Source: Acidimicrobiaceae bacterium (lineage in GTDB: Bacteria > Actinomycetota > Acidimicrobiia > Acidimicrobiales > Ilumatobacteraceae). Taken from it: a stretch of DNA of 64,000 bases. The translations under genes were made by a program, and so were the position numbers. The first letter of the stretch is position 1, and each line of letters starts with the position of its first letter. Positions 50,219-58,951 of this stretch are shown piece by piece. The stretch covers positions 119,393-183,392 of the forward strand of contig JACJWG010000009.1 of the NCBI GenBank assembly GCA_020637235.1, written 5' to 3'. The notes under the pieces are model-generated. The model was not told the DNA's origin. It saw only the letters and a program-made list of their open reading frames with translations, and searched no databases.

Positions 50219-50224
50219 CCGGAC

Positions 50225-51949
50225 ATGGCACCGTCTGCTGGTGGTCCCCACGACGAATCGCCCGACGAGCTCGCGGCGCAGGTCGACGTGCTCGAGCAGG
50301 AGATCGCCGATCTGCGGCGGCGACTCGCCGACGCACCGAAGCGCATGCGCGCCCTCGAGGAGCGACTGCTCGAGACCAAGGGTCAGCTCGCACACGCGGT
50401 CAGCCAGAACGAGAAGCTGAGCTACACCCTGCGTGAGGCCCGCGAGCACATCGCAACCCTGCGCGACGAGGTCGACAAGCTCAGCCAGCCACCGTCGGCC
50501 TACGGCGTGGTGGTGGGCCGCAACGACGACGGCACCATCGACGTGCTCACGAGTGGCCGCAAGATGCGCGTCGGGTTGCATCCCGAGATCGACCTCGACT
50601 CGCTCGAGCGCGGTGCCGAGGTGGTGCTGAACGAGAGCTTCAACGTCGTGCTCGCGCGCTCGTCGGAGATCACCGGCGAGGTGGTCACGATCAAGGAACT
50701 GATGGACGACGGCATCCGTGCGCTGGTCGTCGGGCGTGCCGACGAAGAGCGCGTGTGCGAACTCGCCGACCGACTCCGCGGCATCCATCTGCGCAGCGGC
50801 GACTCGATGCGGCTCGATCCGCGCACCAACCTGCTGCTCGAGAAGCTGCCCCGCCCCGAGGTGGAGGACCTGCTGCTCGAGGAGGTGCCCGACATCTCCT
50901 ACGCCGACATCGGCGGTCTCGACGACCAGATCGAACAGATCGCCGACGCGGTCGAACTGCCGTTCCTGTACGCCGATCTGTTCGCCGAGCACCAGCTGCC
51001 GGCCCCGAAGGGCATCCTGCTCTACGGTCCGCCCGGGTGCGGCAAGACGCTCATCGCGAAGGCGGTGGCGAACAGCCTCGCCAAGAAGGTGGCGGAGAAG
51101 ACCGGCGGCGAGAAGGGTCAGTCGTACTTCATCAACATCAAGGGCCCCGAGCTGCTCAACAAGTACGTCGGCGAGACCGAGCGTCAGATCCGCCTCGTGT
51201 TCCAGCGAGCACGTGAGAAGAGCGAGGAGGGCTGGCCGGTCATCGTCTTCTTCGACGAGATGGACTCGATGTTCCGCACCCGCGGGTCGGGCATCAGCTC
51301 CGACATGGAGTCCACGATCGTCCCGCAGCTGCTCGCCGAGATCGACGGCGTCGAGGGACTGCGCAACGTGATCGTGATCGGTGCCACCAACCGTGAGGAC
51401 CTGATCGACCCGGCCATCCTGCGCCCCGGCCGCCTCGACGTGAAGATCAAGATCGAGCGCCCGAACGGCGACGCCGCCCGCCAGATCTTCGCCCGCTACC
51501 TCACCGACGAGATCCCCATCGCGGTCGGCTCGAACGTCGCCGGCATGATCGATGCGACCGTGGCCGAGATGTACCGCGACGACGAGGAGAACCAGTTCCT
51601 CGAGGTGACGTACCAGAACGGCGACAAGGAGATCCTCTACTACAAGGATTTCTCGTCGGGGGCGATGATCGAGAACATCGTGCGCCGGGCGAAGAAGCTC
51701 GCGATCAAGCGCGTGATCGCCGGCGGCGAGCGCGGGGTGTGCACCCAGGACCTGCTCGACTCGATCAAGCAGGAGTACAAGGAGCACGAGGACCTGCCGA
51801 ACACCACCAACCCGGACGACTGGGCGAAGATCTCGGGCAAGAAGGGCGAGCGGATCGTGTTCATCCGCACCCTCGTGAAGGGGCGCGAACCCGCCGAGAA
51901 GGCCGGTGGGCGTGCGATCGAGCGGGTGGCGACGGGTCAGTACCTGTGA
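50225..51949 (+). CDS. arc: ARC/Mpa, proteasome-associated unfoldase
   Basis: AAA+ ring ATPase that recognises Pup on tagged proteins and threads them into the 20S core. 574 residues. An N-terminal coiled coil (about 15-85, DELAAQVDVLEQEIADLRRR) binds Pup, OB domains follow, then Walker A GPPGCGKT (268-275) and Walker B VIVFFDEMDSMF. The C-terminus ends GQYL, the docking motif for the core. The promoter is leaderless-type. dop follows 44 bases later. Confidence 0.97.
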   Translation: MAPSAGGPHDESPDELAAQVDVLEQEIADLRRRLADAPKRMRALEERLLETKGQLAHAVSQNEKLSYTLREAREHIATLRDEVDKLSQPPSAYGVVVGRNDDGTIDVLTSGRKMRVGLHPEIDLDSLERGAEVVLNESFNVVLARSSEITGEVVTIKELMDDGIRALVVGRADEERVCELADRLRGIHLRSGDSMRLDPRTNLLLEKLPRPEVEDLLLEEVPDISYADIGGLDDQIEQIADAVELPFLYADLFAEHQLPAPKGILLYGPPGCGKTLIAKAVANSLAKKVAEKTGGEKGQSYFINIKGPELLNKYVGETERQIRLVFQRAREKSEEGWPVIVFFDEMDSMFRTRGSGISSDMESTIVPQLLAEIDGVEGLRNVIVIGATNREDLIDPAILRPGRLDVKIKIERPNGDAARQIFARYLTDEIPIAVGSNVAGMIDATVAEMYRDDEENQFLEVTYQNGDKEILYYKDFSSGAMIENIVRRAKKLAIKRVIAGGERGVCTQDLLDSIKQEYKEHEDLPNTTNPDDWAKISGKKGERIVFIRTLVKGREPAEKAGGRAIERVATGQYL

Positions 51950-51981
51950 CCACCGTCCGACGCGCGTTCGATGCGGGTCGA

Positions 51982-51987
51982 TAGGGT
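51982..51987 (+). promoter_or_regulatory. Leaderless -10 box for dop
   Basis: TAGGGT ends 6 bases before ATG 51994, so dop-pup-prcBA can be read separately from arc. Confidence 0.6.
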
Positions 51988-51993
51988 CGCCAC

Positions 51994-53490
51994 ATGGCGA
52001 TCCCCAAGGTCTGCGGCATCGAGACCGAGTACGGGATCATGGTGCGCGGTGCCGACAACAACCCGGTGACGGCGTCGTCGCTCCTGATCAACTCGTACCT
52101 CACGGCGCACACGCGCCAACGTGTGTCGCGGATCGGGTGGGACTACGAGGACGAGCACCCCGGCAACGACGCGCGCGGCTTCAGCCTCGACGACGCGCTC
52201 GCTCCCGAGATCGAGACGCATCTGGTGAACGCCGTCCTCACGAACGGCGCCCGCTACTACGTCGACCACGCCCATCCCGAGATCAGCACGCCCGAGTGCC
52301 GTGACGCTCGCGAGGTCGTGGCCTTCGACCGCGGCGCCGAGGAGATCATCCGGCTGAGCATGATCGCCGCGCGTCAGATGCTGCCCGACGGCGCCGAGAT
52401 CCTGTGCCACAAGAACAACTCCGACGGCAAGGGCAACAGCTACGGCTGTCACGAGAACTACCTGCTGTCGCGCGACACCCCATTCGGTCGCATCGTCGCC
52501 CAGATCACGCCGCACTTCGTCACCCGTCAGGTGGTGGTCGGTGCGGGCAAGGTGGGCTGCGAGCTGCCGGGTACCACCGCCGACGACGTGCCGTTCCAGA
52601 TCAGTCAGCGCGCCGACTTCTTCGAGGAGGAGGTCGGCCTCGAGACCACGTTGAAGCGTCCGATCGTCAACACCCGCGACGAGCCGCACTGCGACGCCTC
52701 GAAGTACCGGCGTCTGCACGTCATCGTCGGCGACGCCAACATGAGCGAGGTCGCCACCTATCTCAAGGTGGGTGCGACGGCGATCGTGCTCGCGATGATC
52801 GAAGACGACGTGCTCGGTGACGATCTCGTGCTCGCGAATCCGGTGTCGGCGATCCGGGCGATCAGCCACGACCCGTCGCTGCAGCGCGCCGTGCTGTTGC
52901 GCAGCGGGCGGCGAGCGACGGCGATGGAGATCCAGTGGGCGCTGCTCGAGCGGGCCCGCAAGTACGAGCGGTCGCACGGCCTCGACGCGGTCGGCGACGA
53001 CGTCGGCGCCGACGTGTTGCGTCGATGGGAGGCGGTGCTCGCCGGTCTCGAACGCGATCCCGACTCGGTGGCCGACACGGTCGACTGGGTGGCCAAGCGT
53101 CGTCTCGTCACCGGGATGGCCGAACGGCACGGGTTGCGGCCGGGCGACGCTCGTCTGAAGGCGCTCGACCTGCAGTACCACGACATGCGCGCCGACAAGT
53201 GCCTGGCGCAGCGAGTGGGGCTGCAGACCATCACGGATCCGGCCGACGTGCAGGCCGCGGTCGCGCAGCCGCCGGTCACCACCCGGGCGTACTTCCGTGG
53301 CCGCTGCCTGCAGAAGTGGCCGACCGACATCGTCGCCGCGAACTGGGATTCGCTGGTGTTCGACGTCGGTCGCGATCCGCTGCGACGGGTACCGATGATG
53401 GAACCACTGCGCGGGACCGCCGAGCACGTGGCTAGCTTGATCGACGACAGCGACACCGCTGCCGAGCTGCTCGCTCGGCTCGGTGCGTGA
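51994..53490 (+). CDS. dop: Dop, Pup deamidase/depupylase
   Basis: Glutamine-synthetase-fold enzyme that deamidates the C-terminal Gln of Pup and removes Pup from targets. 498 residues. GIETEYGIMVRG at the N-terminus is the metal/ATP site. D91 in ARYYVDHAHPEIST fits the catalytic Asp (D94/D95 in studied homologues). The Dop-specific loop lies around residues 40-65 (RVSRIGWDYEDEHPGNDARG), which PafA lacks. The stop overlaps the earliest possible pup start. Confidence 0.96.
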   Translation: MAIPKVCGIETEYGIMVRGADNNPVTASSLLINSYLTAHTRQRVSRIGWDYEDEHPGNDARGFSLDDALAPEIETHLVNAVLTNGARYYVDHAHPEISTPECRDAREVVAFDRGAEEIIRLSMIAARQMLPDGAEILCHKNNSDGKGNSYGCHENYLLSRDTPFGRIVAQITPHFVTRQVVVGAGKVGCELPGTTADDVPFQISQRADFFEEEVGLETTLKRPIVNTRDEPHCDASKYRRLHVIVGDANMSEVATYLKVGATAIVLAMIEDDVLGDDLVLANPVSAIRAISHDPSLQRAVLLRSGRRATAMEIQWALLERARKYERSHGLDAVGDDVGADVLRRWEAVLAGLERDPDSVADTVDWVAKRRLVTGMAERHGLRPGDARLKALDLQYHDMRADKCLAQRVGLQTITDPADVQAAVAQPPVTTRAYFRGRCLQKWPTDIVAANWDSLVFDVGRDPLRRVPMMEPLRGTAEHVASLIDDSDTAAELLARLGA

Positions 53491-53513
53491 CATCCACCGG
53501 AGGGCACACATCC

Positions 53514-53708
53514 ATGGCCGAACGGACCCAGAAGCAGAAGCAGGCACCGAGCCGCAACGAGGAGGAGGTCGTCGACGCGCCGGCGTCGACCGCCACCGGC
53601 GAGAAGCTGAAGGCCGAGCTCGACGATCTGCTCGACGAGATCGACGACGTGCTCGAGACCAACGCCGAGGACTTCGTCAAGTCGTACGTGCAAAAGGGCG
53701 GTCAGTAG
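53514..53708 (+). CDS. pup: Pup, prokaryotic ubiquitin-like protein
   Basis: Small disordered tag that PafA joins to lysines. 64 residues from ATG 53514, chosen because GGAGG lies 9 bases upstream; a GTG at 53487 would add 9 residues. The Arc-binding helix KLKAELDDLLDEIDDVLETN and the C-terminus DFVKSYVQKGGQ are diagnostic. It ends GGQ, so Dop must deamidate it to GGE before ligation. prcB begins 5 bases after the stop. Confidence 0.97.
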   Translation: MAERTQKQKQAPSRNEEEVVDAPASTATGEKLKAELDDLLDEIDDVLETNAEDFVKSYVQKGGQ

Positions 53709-53713
53709 TCCAC

Positions 53714-54541
53714 ATGGCGATGCCGTTCTTCACCCCGGGCGACGACCCGGGGGCCAACTTCCCCGAGCTGCTGCGACGCAGTGGTCTCGCACCGAGCGAC
53801 GCGCTGCTCGCCGCGGCCGGCGCGGCCAGCGCGTCGGCCGGCAAGCTCGACGTCCCCCACGCCACCACCTGCGTCGCGCTGCGCTTCGACGGCGGTGTCG
53901 TGATGGCCGGCGACCGCCGCGCCACGAGCGGCAACCTGATCAGTCATCGCACGATGGAGAAGGTGGTGCAGGCCGACCGCCACAGCGGCGTCGCGATCGC
54001 CGGAGCGGCCGGACCCGCCGTCGAGATGATCAAGCTGTTCGCGCTGCAGCTCGAGCACTACGAGAAGGTCGAGGGCCAGTCACTCAGCCTGGAGGGCAAG
54101 GCGAACCAGCTGTCGATGATGGTGCGGGGCAACCTGCCGGCAGCGATGCAGGGCATGGTGGTGGTGCCGTTGTTCGCCGGGTACGACCTGCTGCGCCGCA
54201 CCGGGCGCCTGTGGAGCTACGACGTCACCGGCGGCCGGTACGAGGAGTACGACCACGCTGCCACCGGATCGGGCAGCCTGCATGCCGGCACGGTGGTGAA
54301 GGTGGGCTGGCGCGACGCGATGAGCGCCGACGAGGCGATCGAACTCGCGTGCCGGTCGCTGTGGGAGGCCGCCGACGCCGACTCGGCCACCGGTGGCCCC
54401 GATGCGCTGCGCGGCATCTACCCGGTGGTCGCCACGATCACCGCCGACGGGTGGCGTCGCCTCGACGACACCGATCTGGCGACGCGTTACCGGGCGATCG
54501 CCGAACAGGTCCGCGAGCAGCGGGAGGTGCGCAGCTCATGA
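53714..54541 (+). CDS. prcB: PrcB, 20S proteasome beta subunit
   Basis: Catalytic subunit. 275 residues. A propeptide of 50 residues ends in PHA before T51-T52, and T51 is the predicted N-terminal nucleophile of the mature chain (TTCVALRFDGG). Counting from it, D17 (AGDRRAT) and K33 (TMEKVVQ) complete the active site. The stop overlaps the prcA start (ATGA). Confidence 0.96.
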   Translation: MAMPFFTPGDDPGANFPELLRRSGLAPSDALLAAAGAASASAGKLDVPHATTCVALRFDGGVVMAGDRRATSGNLISHRTMEKVVQADRHSGVAIAGAAGPAVEMIKLFALQLEHYEKVEGQSLSLEGKANQLSMMVRGNLPAAMQGMVVVPLFAGYDLLRRTGRLWSYDVTGGRYEEYDHAATGSGSLHAGTVVKVGWRDAMSADEAIELACRSLWEAADADSATGGPDALRGIYPVVATITADGWRRLDDTDLATRYRAIAEQVREQREVRSS

Positions 54542-55218
54542 GCATGCCGTTCTACGTCGCGCCCGAACAGGTGATGAAGGATCGCGCCGATTACGCGCGC
54601 AAGGGCATCGCCCGGGGTCGTGCGCTGGTCGCGGTCCGCTACGACGACGGCATCGCGCTCGTCGCAGAGAACCCGTCGAACACCTTGCGCAAGATCAGCG
54701 AGATCTACGACCGCATCGCGTTCGCGGGTGTCGGCAAGTACAACGAGTTCGACCAGCTGCGGGTGGCCGGTGTGCGCGCCGCCGACCTGAAGGGTTTCCA
54801 GTACTCGCGCGACGACGTCGACGCGCGCAGCCTCGCCAACCAGTACGCACAGATCCTCGGCCAGATCTTCACCCACGAGATGAAGCCGATGGAGGTCGAG
54901 ATCCTCGTCGCCGAGGTGGGTGCCCACGGCAACGACGACCAGCTGTTCCACATCCTCTACGACGGCACCGTGATGGACGAGAAGGGCTACAGCGTGCTCG
55001 GCGGCGACGCCGAGGCGATCTCGGGCCGGATGGCCGATGTCGACCGCAGCGCACTCACGCTGGACGGTGCCGTCCGGGCGGCGACCTCGGCGCTGAGCGG
55101 TCCCGACCGGTCGCTCACGTGCGACGACCTCGAGGTGGCCGTGCTCGCACGGTCGAACGGGCGCCGCTGCTTCCGACGGCTCACCGACGACGAGGTCGCC
55201 GGCCTGCTCGGCAGCTGA
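54538..55218 (+). CDS. prcA: PrcA, 20S proteasome alpha subunit
   Basis: Non-catalytic outer ring subunit, 226 residues. It begins MSMPFYVAPEQVMKDRADYARKGIARG, the gating N-terminus of actinobacterial alpha subunits. KISEIYDRIAFAGVGKYNEF and NQYAQILGQIFTHEMKP follow. It is coupled to prcB by ATGA. The order ends here; pafA lies 3.7 kb downstream, beyond pxpABC and a secreted-protein gene. Confidence 0.95.
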   Translation: MSMPFYVAPEQVMKDRADYARKGIARGRALVAVRYDDGIALVAENPSNTLRKISEIYDRIAFAGVGKYNEFDQLRVAGVRAADLKGFQYSRDDVDARSLANQYAQILGQIFTHEMKPMEVEILVAEVGAHGNDDQLFHILYDGTVMDEKGYSVLGGDAEAISGRMADVDRSALTLDGAVRAATSALSGPDRSLTCDDLEVAVLARSNGRRCFRRLTDDEVAGLLGS

Positions 55219-55238
55219 GCGGTCGGGGGGCAGCGACG

Positions 55239-55970
55239 ATGGATGCCGCCCCCGGTGTGATCGACCTCAACGCCGACGTCGGCGAGGGGTTCGGGCGGTG
55301 GTCGCTCGGCGACGACGACGGGCTGCTCGACGTGATCTCGTCGGCCAACGTGGCGTGCGGGTTCCACGCCGGCGATCCGCGGATCATGCGCCACGTGTGC
55401 CACGTCGCTGCCGGGCTCGGCGTCGTCGTCGGTGCCCAGGCGAGTTACCCCGACCTCGCCGGGTTCGGGCGGCGATTCGTCGACATCGACCCCGCCGAAC
55501 TGATCGACGTCGTGCTCTACCAGGTGGGGGCGCTCGAACGCCTCGCCGCGGTGGAGGGGACGAGCGTGCGGTACGTGAAGCCGCACGGCGCGCTCTACAA
55601 CACGATCGTGCACCACGAGGCGCAGGCGGCGGCGGTGGTGGAGGCGATGGTGGCGCACGGAGGCGGGCTGGCGCTGCTCGGCCTGCCCGGCTCGGTGGTC
55701 GAACGGCTCGCCGGTGAGGCCGGGGTGTCGTTCGTGGCGGAAGGGTTCGCCGATCGGGGCTACACCGCCGACGGCACGCTCGTTCCCCGTTCGCAGCAGG
55801 GCGCGCTCCTGACCGACCCCGACGACGTCGCCGCACAGGCGCTGCGCCTCGCGGCAGCGGGCGCACGTTCGATCTGCGTGCACAGCGACACGCCGGGTGC
55901 CGTCGCGCTGGCGACCGCGGTTCGGCACGCGGTCGTCGCCGCCGGTTTCGCGGTCGAGGCATTCGCCTGA
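55239..55970 (+). CDS. pxpA: PxpA, 5-oxoprolinase subunit A (LamB/YcsF)
   Basis: 243 residues. IDLNADVGEGFGRW, NVACGFHAGDP, VGAQASYPDLAGFGRR, YVKPHGALYNTI and EGFADRGYTADGTLVPR are the LamB/YcsF family landmarks. With PxpB and PxpC it hydrolyses 5-oxoproline to glutamate at the cost of ATP. The ATG at 55239 lies 20 bases after prcA, so pyroglutamate recycling may share a message with the proteasome. Confidence 0.93.
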   Translation: MDAAPGVIDLNADVGEGFGRWSLGDDDGLLDVISSANVACGFHAGDPRIMRHVCHVAAGLGVVVGAQASYPDLAGFGRRFVDIDPAELIDVVLYQVGALERLAAVEGTSVRYVKPHGALYNTIVHHEAQAAAVVEAMVAHGGGLALLGLPGSVVERLAGEAGVSFVAEGFADRGYTADGTLVPRSQQGALLTDPDDVAAQALRLAAAGARSICVHSDTPGAVALATAVRHAVVAAGFAVEAFA

Positions 55971-55984
55971 ACCGGCGGGCAGCA

Positions 55985-56584
55985 GTGCGGATCCTGCCGT
56001 ACGGCCCACGGGCGTCGTTGGTGGAGTACGACTCGATCGAGGAGGTGATGGCGGCGTCGGCCCGCCTGCGTCGTGCGGGCGTGGCCGGCGTGCGCGAGAT
56101 CGTGCCGGCGGCGCGCACCGTGCTCGTCGTGCACGACGGCGGCGTCGATCGAGCCGTGCTCGACGCGGTGCTCGCCGACGTCGCCCCGGTGGAGCTCGAC
56201 CACGGCGACCTGGTGGAGATCGGCGTCGTGTACGACGGTGCCGACCTGGCGGAGGTCGCGTCGCTCGCCGGGTGGTCCGTCGACGACGTCGTCGCCCGTC
56301 ACCAGGCGGTCGAGTACCGCGTCGCGTTCTGCGGGTTCGTGCCGGGGTTCGCCTATCTCGTCGGCCTGCCCGCCGAACTGCACGTGCCACGACTCGCCAC
56401 ACCGAGGCCGCGTGTCGACGCCGGTTCGGTGGCGATCGCGGGGGAGTGGGCCGGGGTGTACCCGTCGGCGTCGCCGGGTGGTTGGCGGTTGCTCGGCCAC
56501 ACCGACGCCGTGATGTGGGACGAGGCACGTGCGCGGCCGTCGCTGCTGGAGCCGGGGATGCGCGTGCGGTTCGTGGCCCGATGA
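55985..56584 (+). CDS. pxpB: PxpB, 5-oxoprolinase subunit B (KipI)
   Basis: 199 residues from GTG 55985, 14 bases after pxpA. RILPYGPRASLVEYD, the central YRVAFCGFVPGFAYL and IAGEWAGVYPSASPGGWRLLG identify the allophanate-hydrolase-subunit-1-like KipI family. Its stop overlaps pxpC (ATGA). Confidence 0.93.
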   Translation: MRILPYGPRASLVEYDSIEEVMAASARLRRAGVAGVREIVPAARTVLVVHDGGVDRAVLDAVLADVAPVELDHGDLVEIGVVYDGADLAEVASLAGWSVDDVVARHQAVEYRVAFCGFVPGFAYLVGLPAELHVPRLATPRPRVDAGSVAIAGEWAGVYPSASPGGWRLLGHTDAVMWDEARARPSLLEPGMRVRFVAR

Positions 56585-57372
56585 CCGCGCTCGACGTGCT
56601 CGCGTGGGGCATCGCCGGGTCGGTGCGCGACACCGGTCGCCGGGGTCTCGCCCACCTCGGTCGGAGCCGTGGCGGCGCCGTCGACCTCGCGTCGCTGGAG
56701 CTCGGGAATCGGTTGGTCGGCAACCCGGTGCACGTGGCCGGGCTCGAGAGCTCGGGTGGCCTCGTGCTTCGCACTCGACGGCCGGTGCTCGTGGCGGTGA
56801 CCGGCAGCCCGTGCGACGTGACGGTGGTCGACGGCCCGCCGCTCGGGTGGGGCGCGCCGGTGGCGCTGCCGAGCGATGCGACGGTGCGGATCGGGCGGCT
56901 GCACGGCGGGGCACGCTCGTACGTGTGCGTGCGCGGCGGCGTCGTCGCGGTCGACGGTGACCGGCTCGACGTCGGTGCCGACCCGGGCACCGAGGCGGCC
57001 TCGCAACCCGCCGTCCCACCGCGCCTCGAGGTGCCCGTACGGGTGTGGCCGGGCCCGCGACTCGACTGGTTCGCTCGGGGGGCCTTGGACGCGCTGGTGG
57101 CGGGGCCGTGGACCGTGTCGGTGACGAGCGACCGCGTGGGCGTGCGCCTCGACGGGCCGTCGCTCGTCCGGGTGCGCCACGGCGAGCTGCCGTCGGAAGG
57201 CATGGTGGAGGGCGCGATCCAGGTGCCGCCCGACGGCCGGCCGATCGTGATGCTGGCCGACCATCCGGCGACCGGCGGCTATCCGGTCGTCGCCGTCGTC
57301 GATCCCGCCGACCTGTGGCTCGTCGCCCAACGCCCGCCCGGCAGCGAGGTGCGCTTCACCCGACCCCGCTGA
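56581..57372 (+). CDS. pxpC: PxpC, 5-oxoprolinase subunit C (KipA)
   Basis: 263 residues. SVRDTGRRGLAHLGRSRGGA, GLESSGGLVLRTRRPVLVAVTG, SYVCVRGG and PSEGMVEGAIQVPPDGRPIVML, then ADHPATGGYPVVAVV are allophanate-hydrolase-subunit-2-like (KipA) features. It is coupled to pxpB by ATGA overlap. The next gene is on the other strand and convergent. Confidence 0.93.
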   Translation: MTALDVLAWGIAGSVRDTGRRGLAHLGRSRGGAVDLASLELGNRLVGNPVHVAGLESSGGLVLRTRRPVLVAVTGSPCDVTVVDGPPLGWGAPVALPSDATVRIGRLHGGARSYVCVRGGVVAVDGDRLDVGADPGTEAASQPAVPPRLEVPVRVWPGPRLDWFARGALDALVAGPWTVSVTSDRVGVRLDGPSLVRVRHGELPSEGMVEGAIQVPPDGRPIVMLADHPATGGYPVVAVVDPADLWLVAQRPPGSEVRFTRPR

Positions 57373-57400
57373 CCCGCGTGCCTGGGCCGAGGGTGGTGAT

Positions 57401-58744
57401 TCAGATGACGGTGAAGGTCAAGCGAGCGCGATAGGTGCCGTCGGACACATTCGCCGGAATGTAGAGCTTGAGGCCGGCGTCAAGGCGCACTGCGCCGACG
57501 AGCTGGCCGCCGGACGCGTGTGCGAGGACCCGGTTGACCCCGAGACCGTTCGGAGCGCCCGGCTCGACCACCGGACCTGCCGTGACATGCTGAATCGAGC
57601 CGGACGCCGAGGTCACGACCGGCCACCACCCGAGGTAGTCGCCGCTGAAGGAGTCGCTTGCTCCGTTGTCGCCGTTGGAGAAACCGCTGGAGACGCCGGT
57701 GACGGTCCATGGGAGATTGCCGACTCGTGTGTCGGTGACGGTCAGCTGCGAAATGTGCGACCATGCTTCGTAGAAGCGGCCTTCGTTCGGCCCACTCGAG
57801 ACGAGCTTCGCCTCACCGAAGAGGATGGAGCAGCCCTGTTGCACCGCCGGCACGGGCTGCGAGGGTAGGGCCGTCTCGGTCGCAACGACGCCGCCGATCG
57901 GCGTGACTGGCGGGATTCGCGTATCGAAGATCGCAGGCAGTGGTCCGTACGCCCCACAGCGCTGGGTCAGAACGAGCGCGCCCCCCCGCTTGTCGACGGC
58001 CATGTCCTGCCACTCGGCGTCCGCCGGCGGGGGCGGAGGAGCTGCGATGGTTGTCGTCGTGGTGGTACTCGGGGTCGTGGTTGTCGTCGTGGAGGTGGTC
58101 GTCGTCGTGGTGGGAGCGGGCGCGACGGTCGTCGTGGTCGTCGTCGTGGAGGTGGTCGTCGTCGTGGTGGCGACCTGTCCGGCAGTCCACGTGAACTTGG
58201 CCGGCCCGCCGGCGCCGGCATCCGGGGTGACGGTGAACTGCATCTGCCAGTAGCGCTCGGTCGTGCCCGCCTTCGTGCAGGCGTAGCCGATCTTGTACGT
58301 GCCGGCCGTGAGCGCGTTGTCCGGGTACTGGGCGAAGTTCAGCTCGACGGTGCCCATGATCATGCCCTTGGGCTCGGTGCCGGTGAGCTTGTTCACCTGC
58401 GGTGTACCGCCGGTCGCGCTCAGCAGCGGGAAGGCCTTCGATCCTGCGGGCGCAATCGGTCCGCTCGCGTTGAACTTCAGCACGGCGACGTCGACGTTGT
58501 CGGACACCAAGAAGTTGTGCCAGCGATAGCCGTCGACCGCCGAGTCGCCCGGACAGACGTTGTTCGGCGCGGCGAGCGCCAACGAGAACGGCGTGGAGCT
58601 GTTCCCGGACTCCACCGAGATCGACAGCCCCTCCGTTGCCGGAGCACCCGCGACGAGTGGTTCCGCAGCCGCGATGATCGCGCCCGTCGCCGACACACCG
58701 ATGGTCGTGAGGAGGGCCATCCAGTTCGCCATTCGGCTCTTCAT
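57401..58744 (-). CDS. Secreted protein with Thr-rich linker and WxL-like C-terminal domain
   Basis: 447 residues, not recognised as a whole. The N-terminus MKSRMANWMALLTTIGVSAT is a signal peptide, cleaved perhaps near residue 28. An N-terminal beta-rich domain runs to about residue 185. A linker of Thr runs broken by APAP and PS follows (about 195-240) and then PPPPPAD. The C-terminal ~200 residues (LTVTDTRVGNLPWTVTGVS, and a final YIPANVSDGTYRARLTFTVI) resemble WxL-type cell-surface domains. It lies reversed between pxpC and pafA, interrupting the Pup locus. Confidence 0.7.
   Translation of the reverse strand: MKSRMANWMALLTTIGVSATGAIIAAAEPLVAGAPATEGLSISVESGNSSTPFSLALAAPNNVCPGDSAVDGYRWHNFLVSDNVDVAVLKFNASGPIAPAGSKAFPLLSATGGTPQVNKLTGTEPKGMIMGTVELNFAQYPDNALTAGTYKIGYACTKAGTTERYWQMQFTVTPDAGAGGPAKFTWTAGQVATTTTTTSTTTTTTTVAPAPTTTTTTSTTTTTTPSTTTTTTIAAPPPPPADAEWQDMAVDKRGGALVLTQRCGAYGPLPAIFDTRIPPVTPIGGVVATETALPSQPVPAVQQGCSILFGEAKLVSSGPNEGRFYEAWSHISQLTVTDTRVGNLPWTVTGVSSGFSNGDNGASDSFSGDYLGWWPVVTSASGSIQHVTAGPVVEPGAPNGLGVNRVLAHASGGQLVGAVRLDAGLKLYIPANVSDGTYRARLTFTVI
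58055..58180 (-). repeat. Low-complexity Thr-coding tracts
   Basis: Runs of GTC/GTT/GTG triplets (plus-strand reading) encode poly-Thr stretches in the linker of the secreted protein. Two nearly identical blocks near 58083-58113 and 58135-58170 suggest internal duplication. Confidence 0.7.
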
Positions 58745-58939
58745 GGGTACCTCAAGTTACTCGTATCGAATATCGTCCTCAGAATGCGCCGGGGCGCTCC
58801 GTCCGACAAGGGAATCGGTGAAGTGTTCATCGGTGAAGCCGCGAACGTTCATCAAGAGTTTCCGGCCACGTCCCGCCCCGACTGATCGCTGGTCCGAGTG
58901 CACTCGGATGGTCTCCGCACGCTGCGCGGGAATGCTGAC

Positions 58940-58945
58940 TAGGTT
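58940..58945 (+). promoter_or_regulatory. Leaderless -10 box for pafA
   Basis: TAGGTT ends 6 bases before ATG 58952; pafA therefore has its own promoter, separate from dop-pup-prcBA. Confidence 0.6.
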
Positions 58946-58951
58946 GTCCGC

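Noticed and set aside
53487..53513. GTG start for pup nine codons upstream
   Set aside because: The ribosome site lies at 53499-53503, correctly spaced only for ATG 53514.
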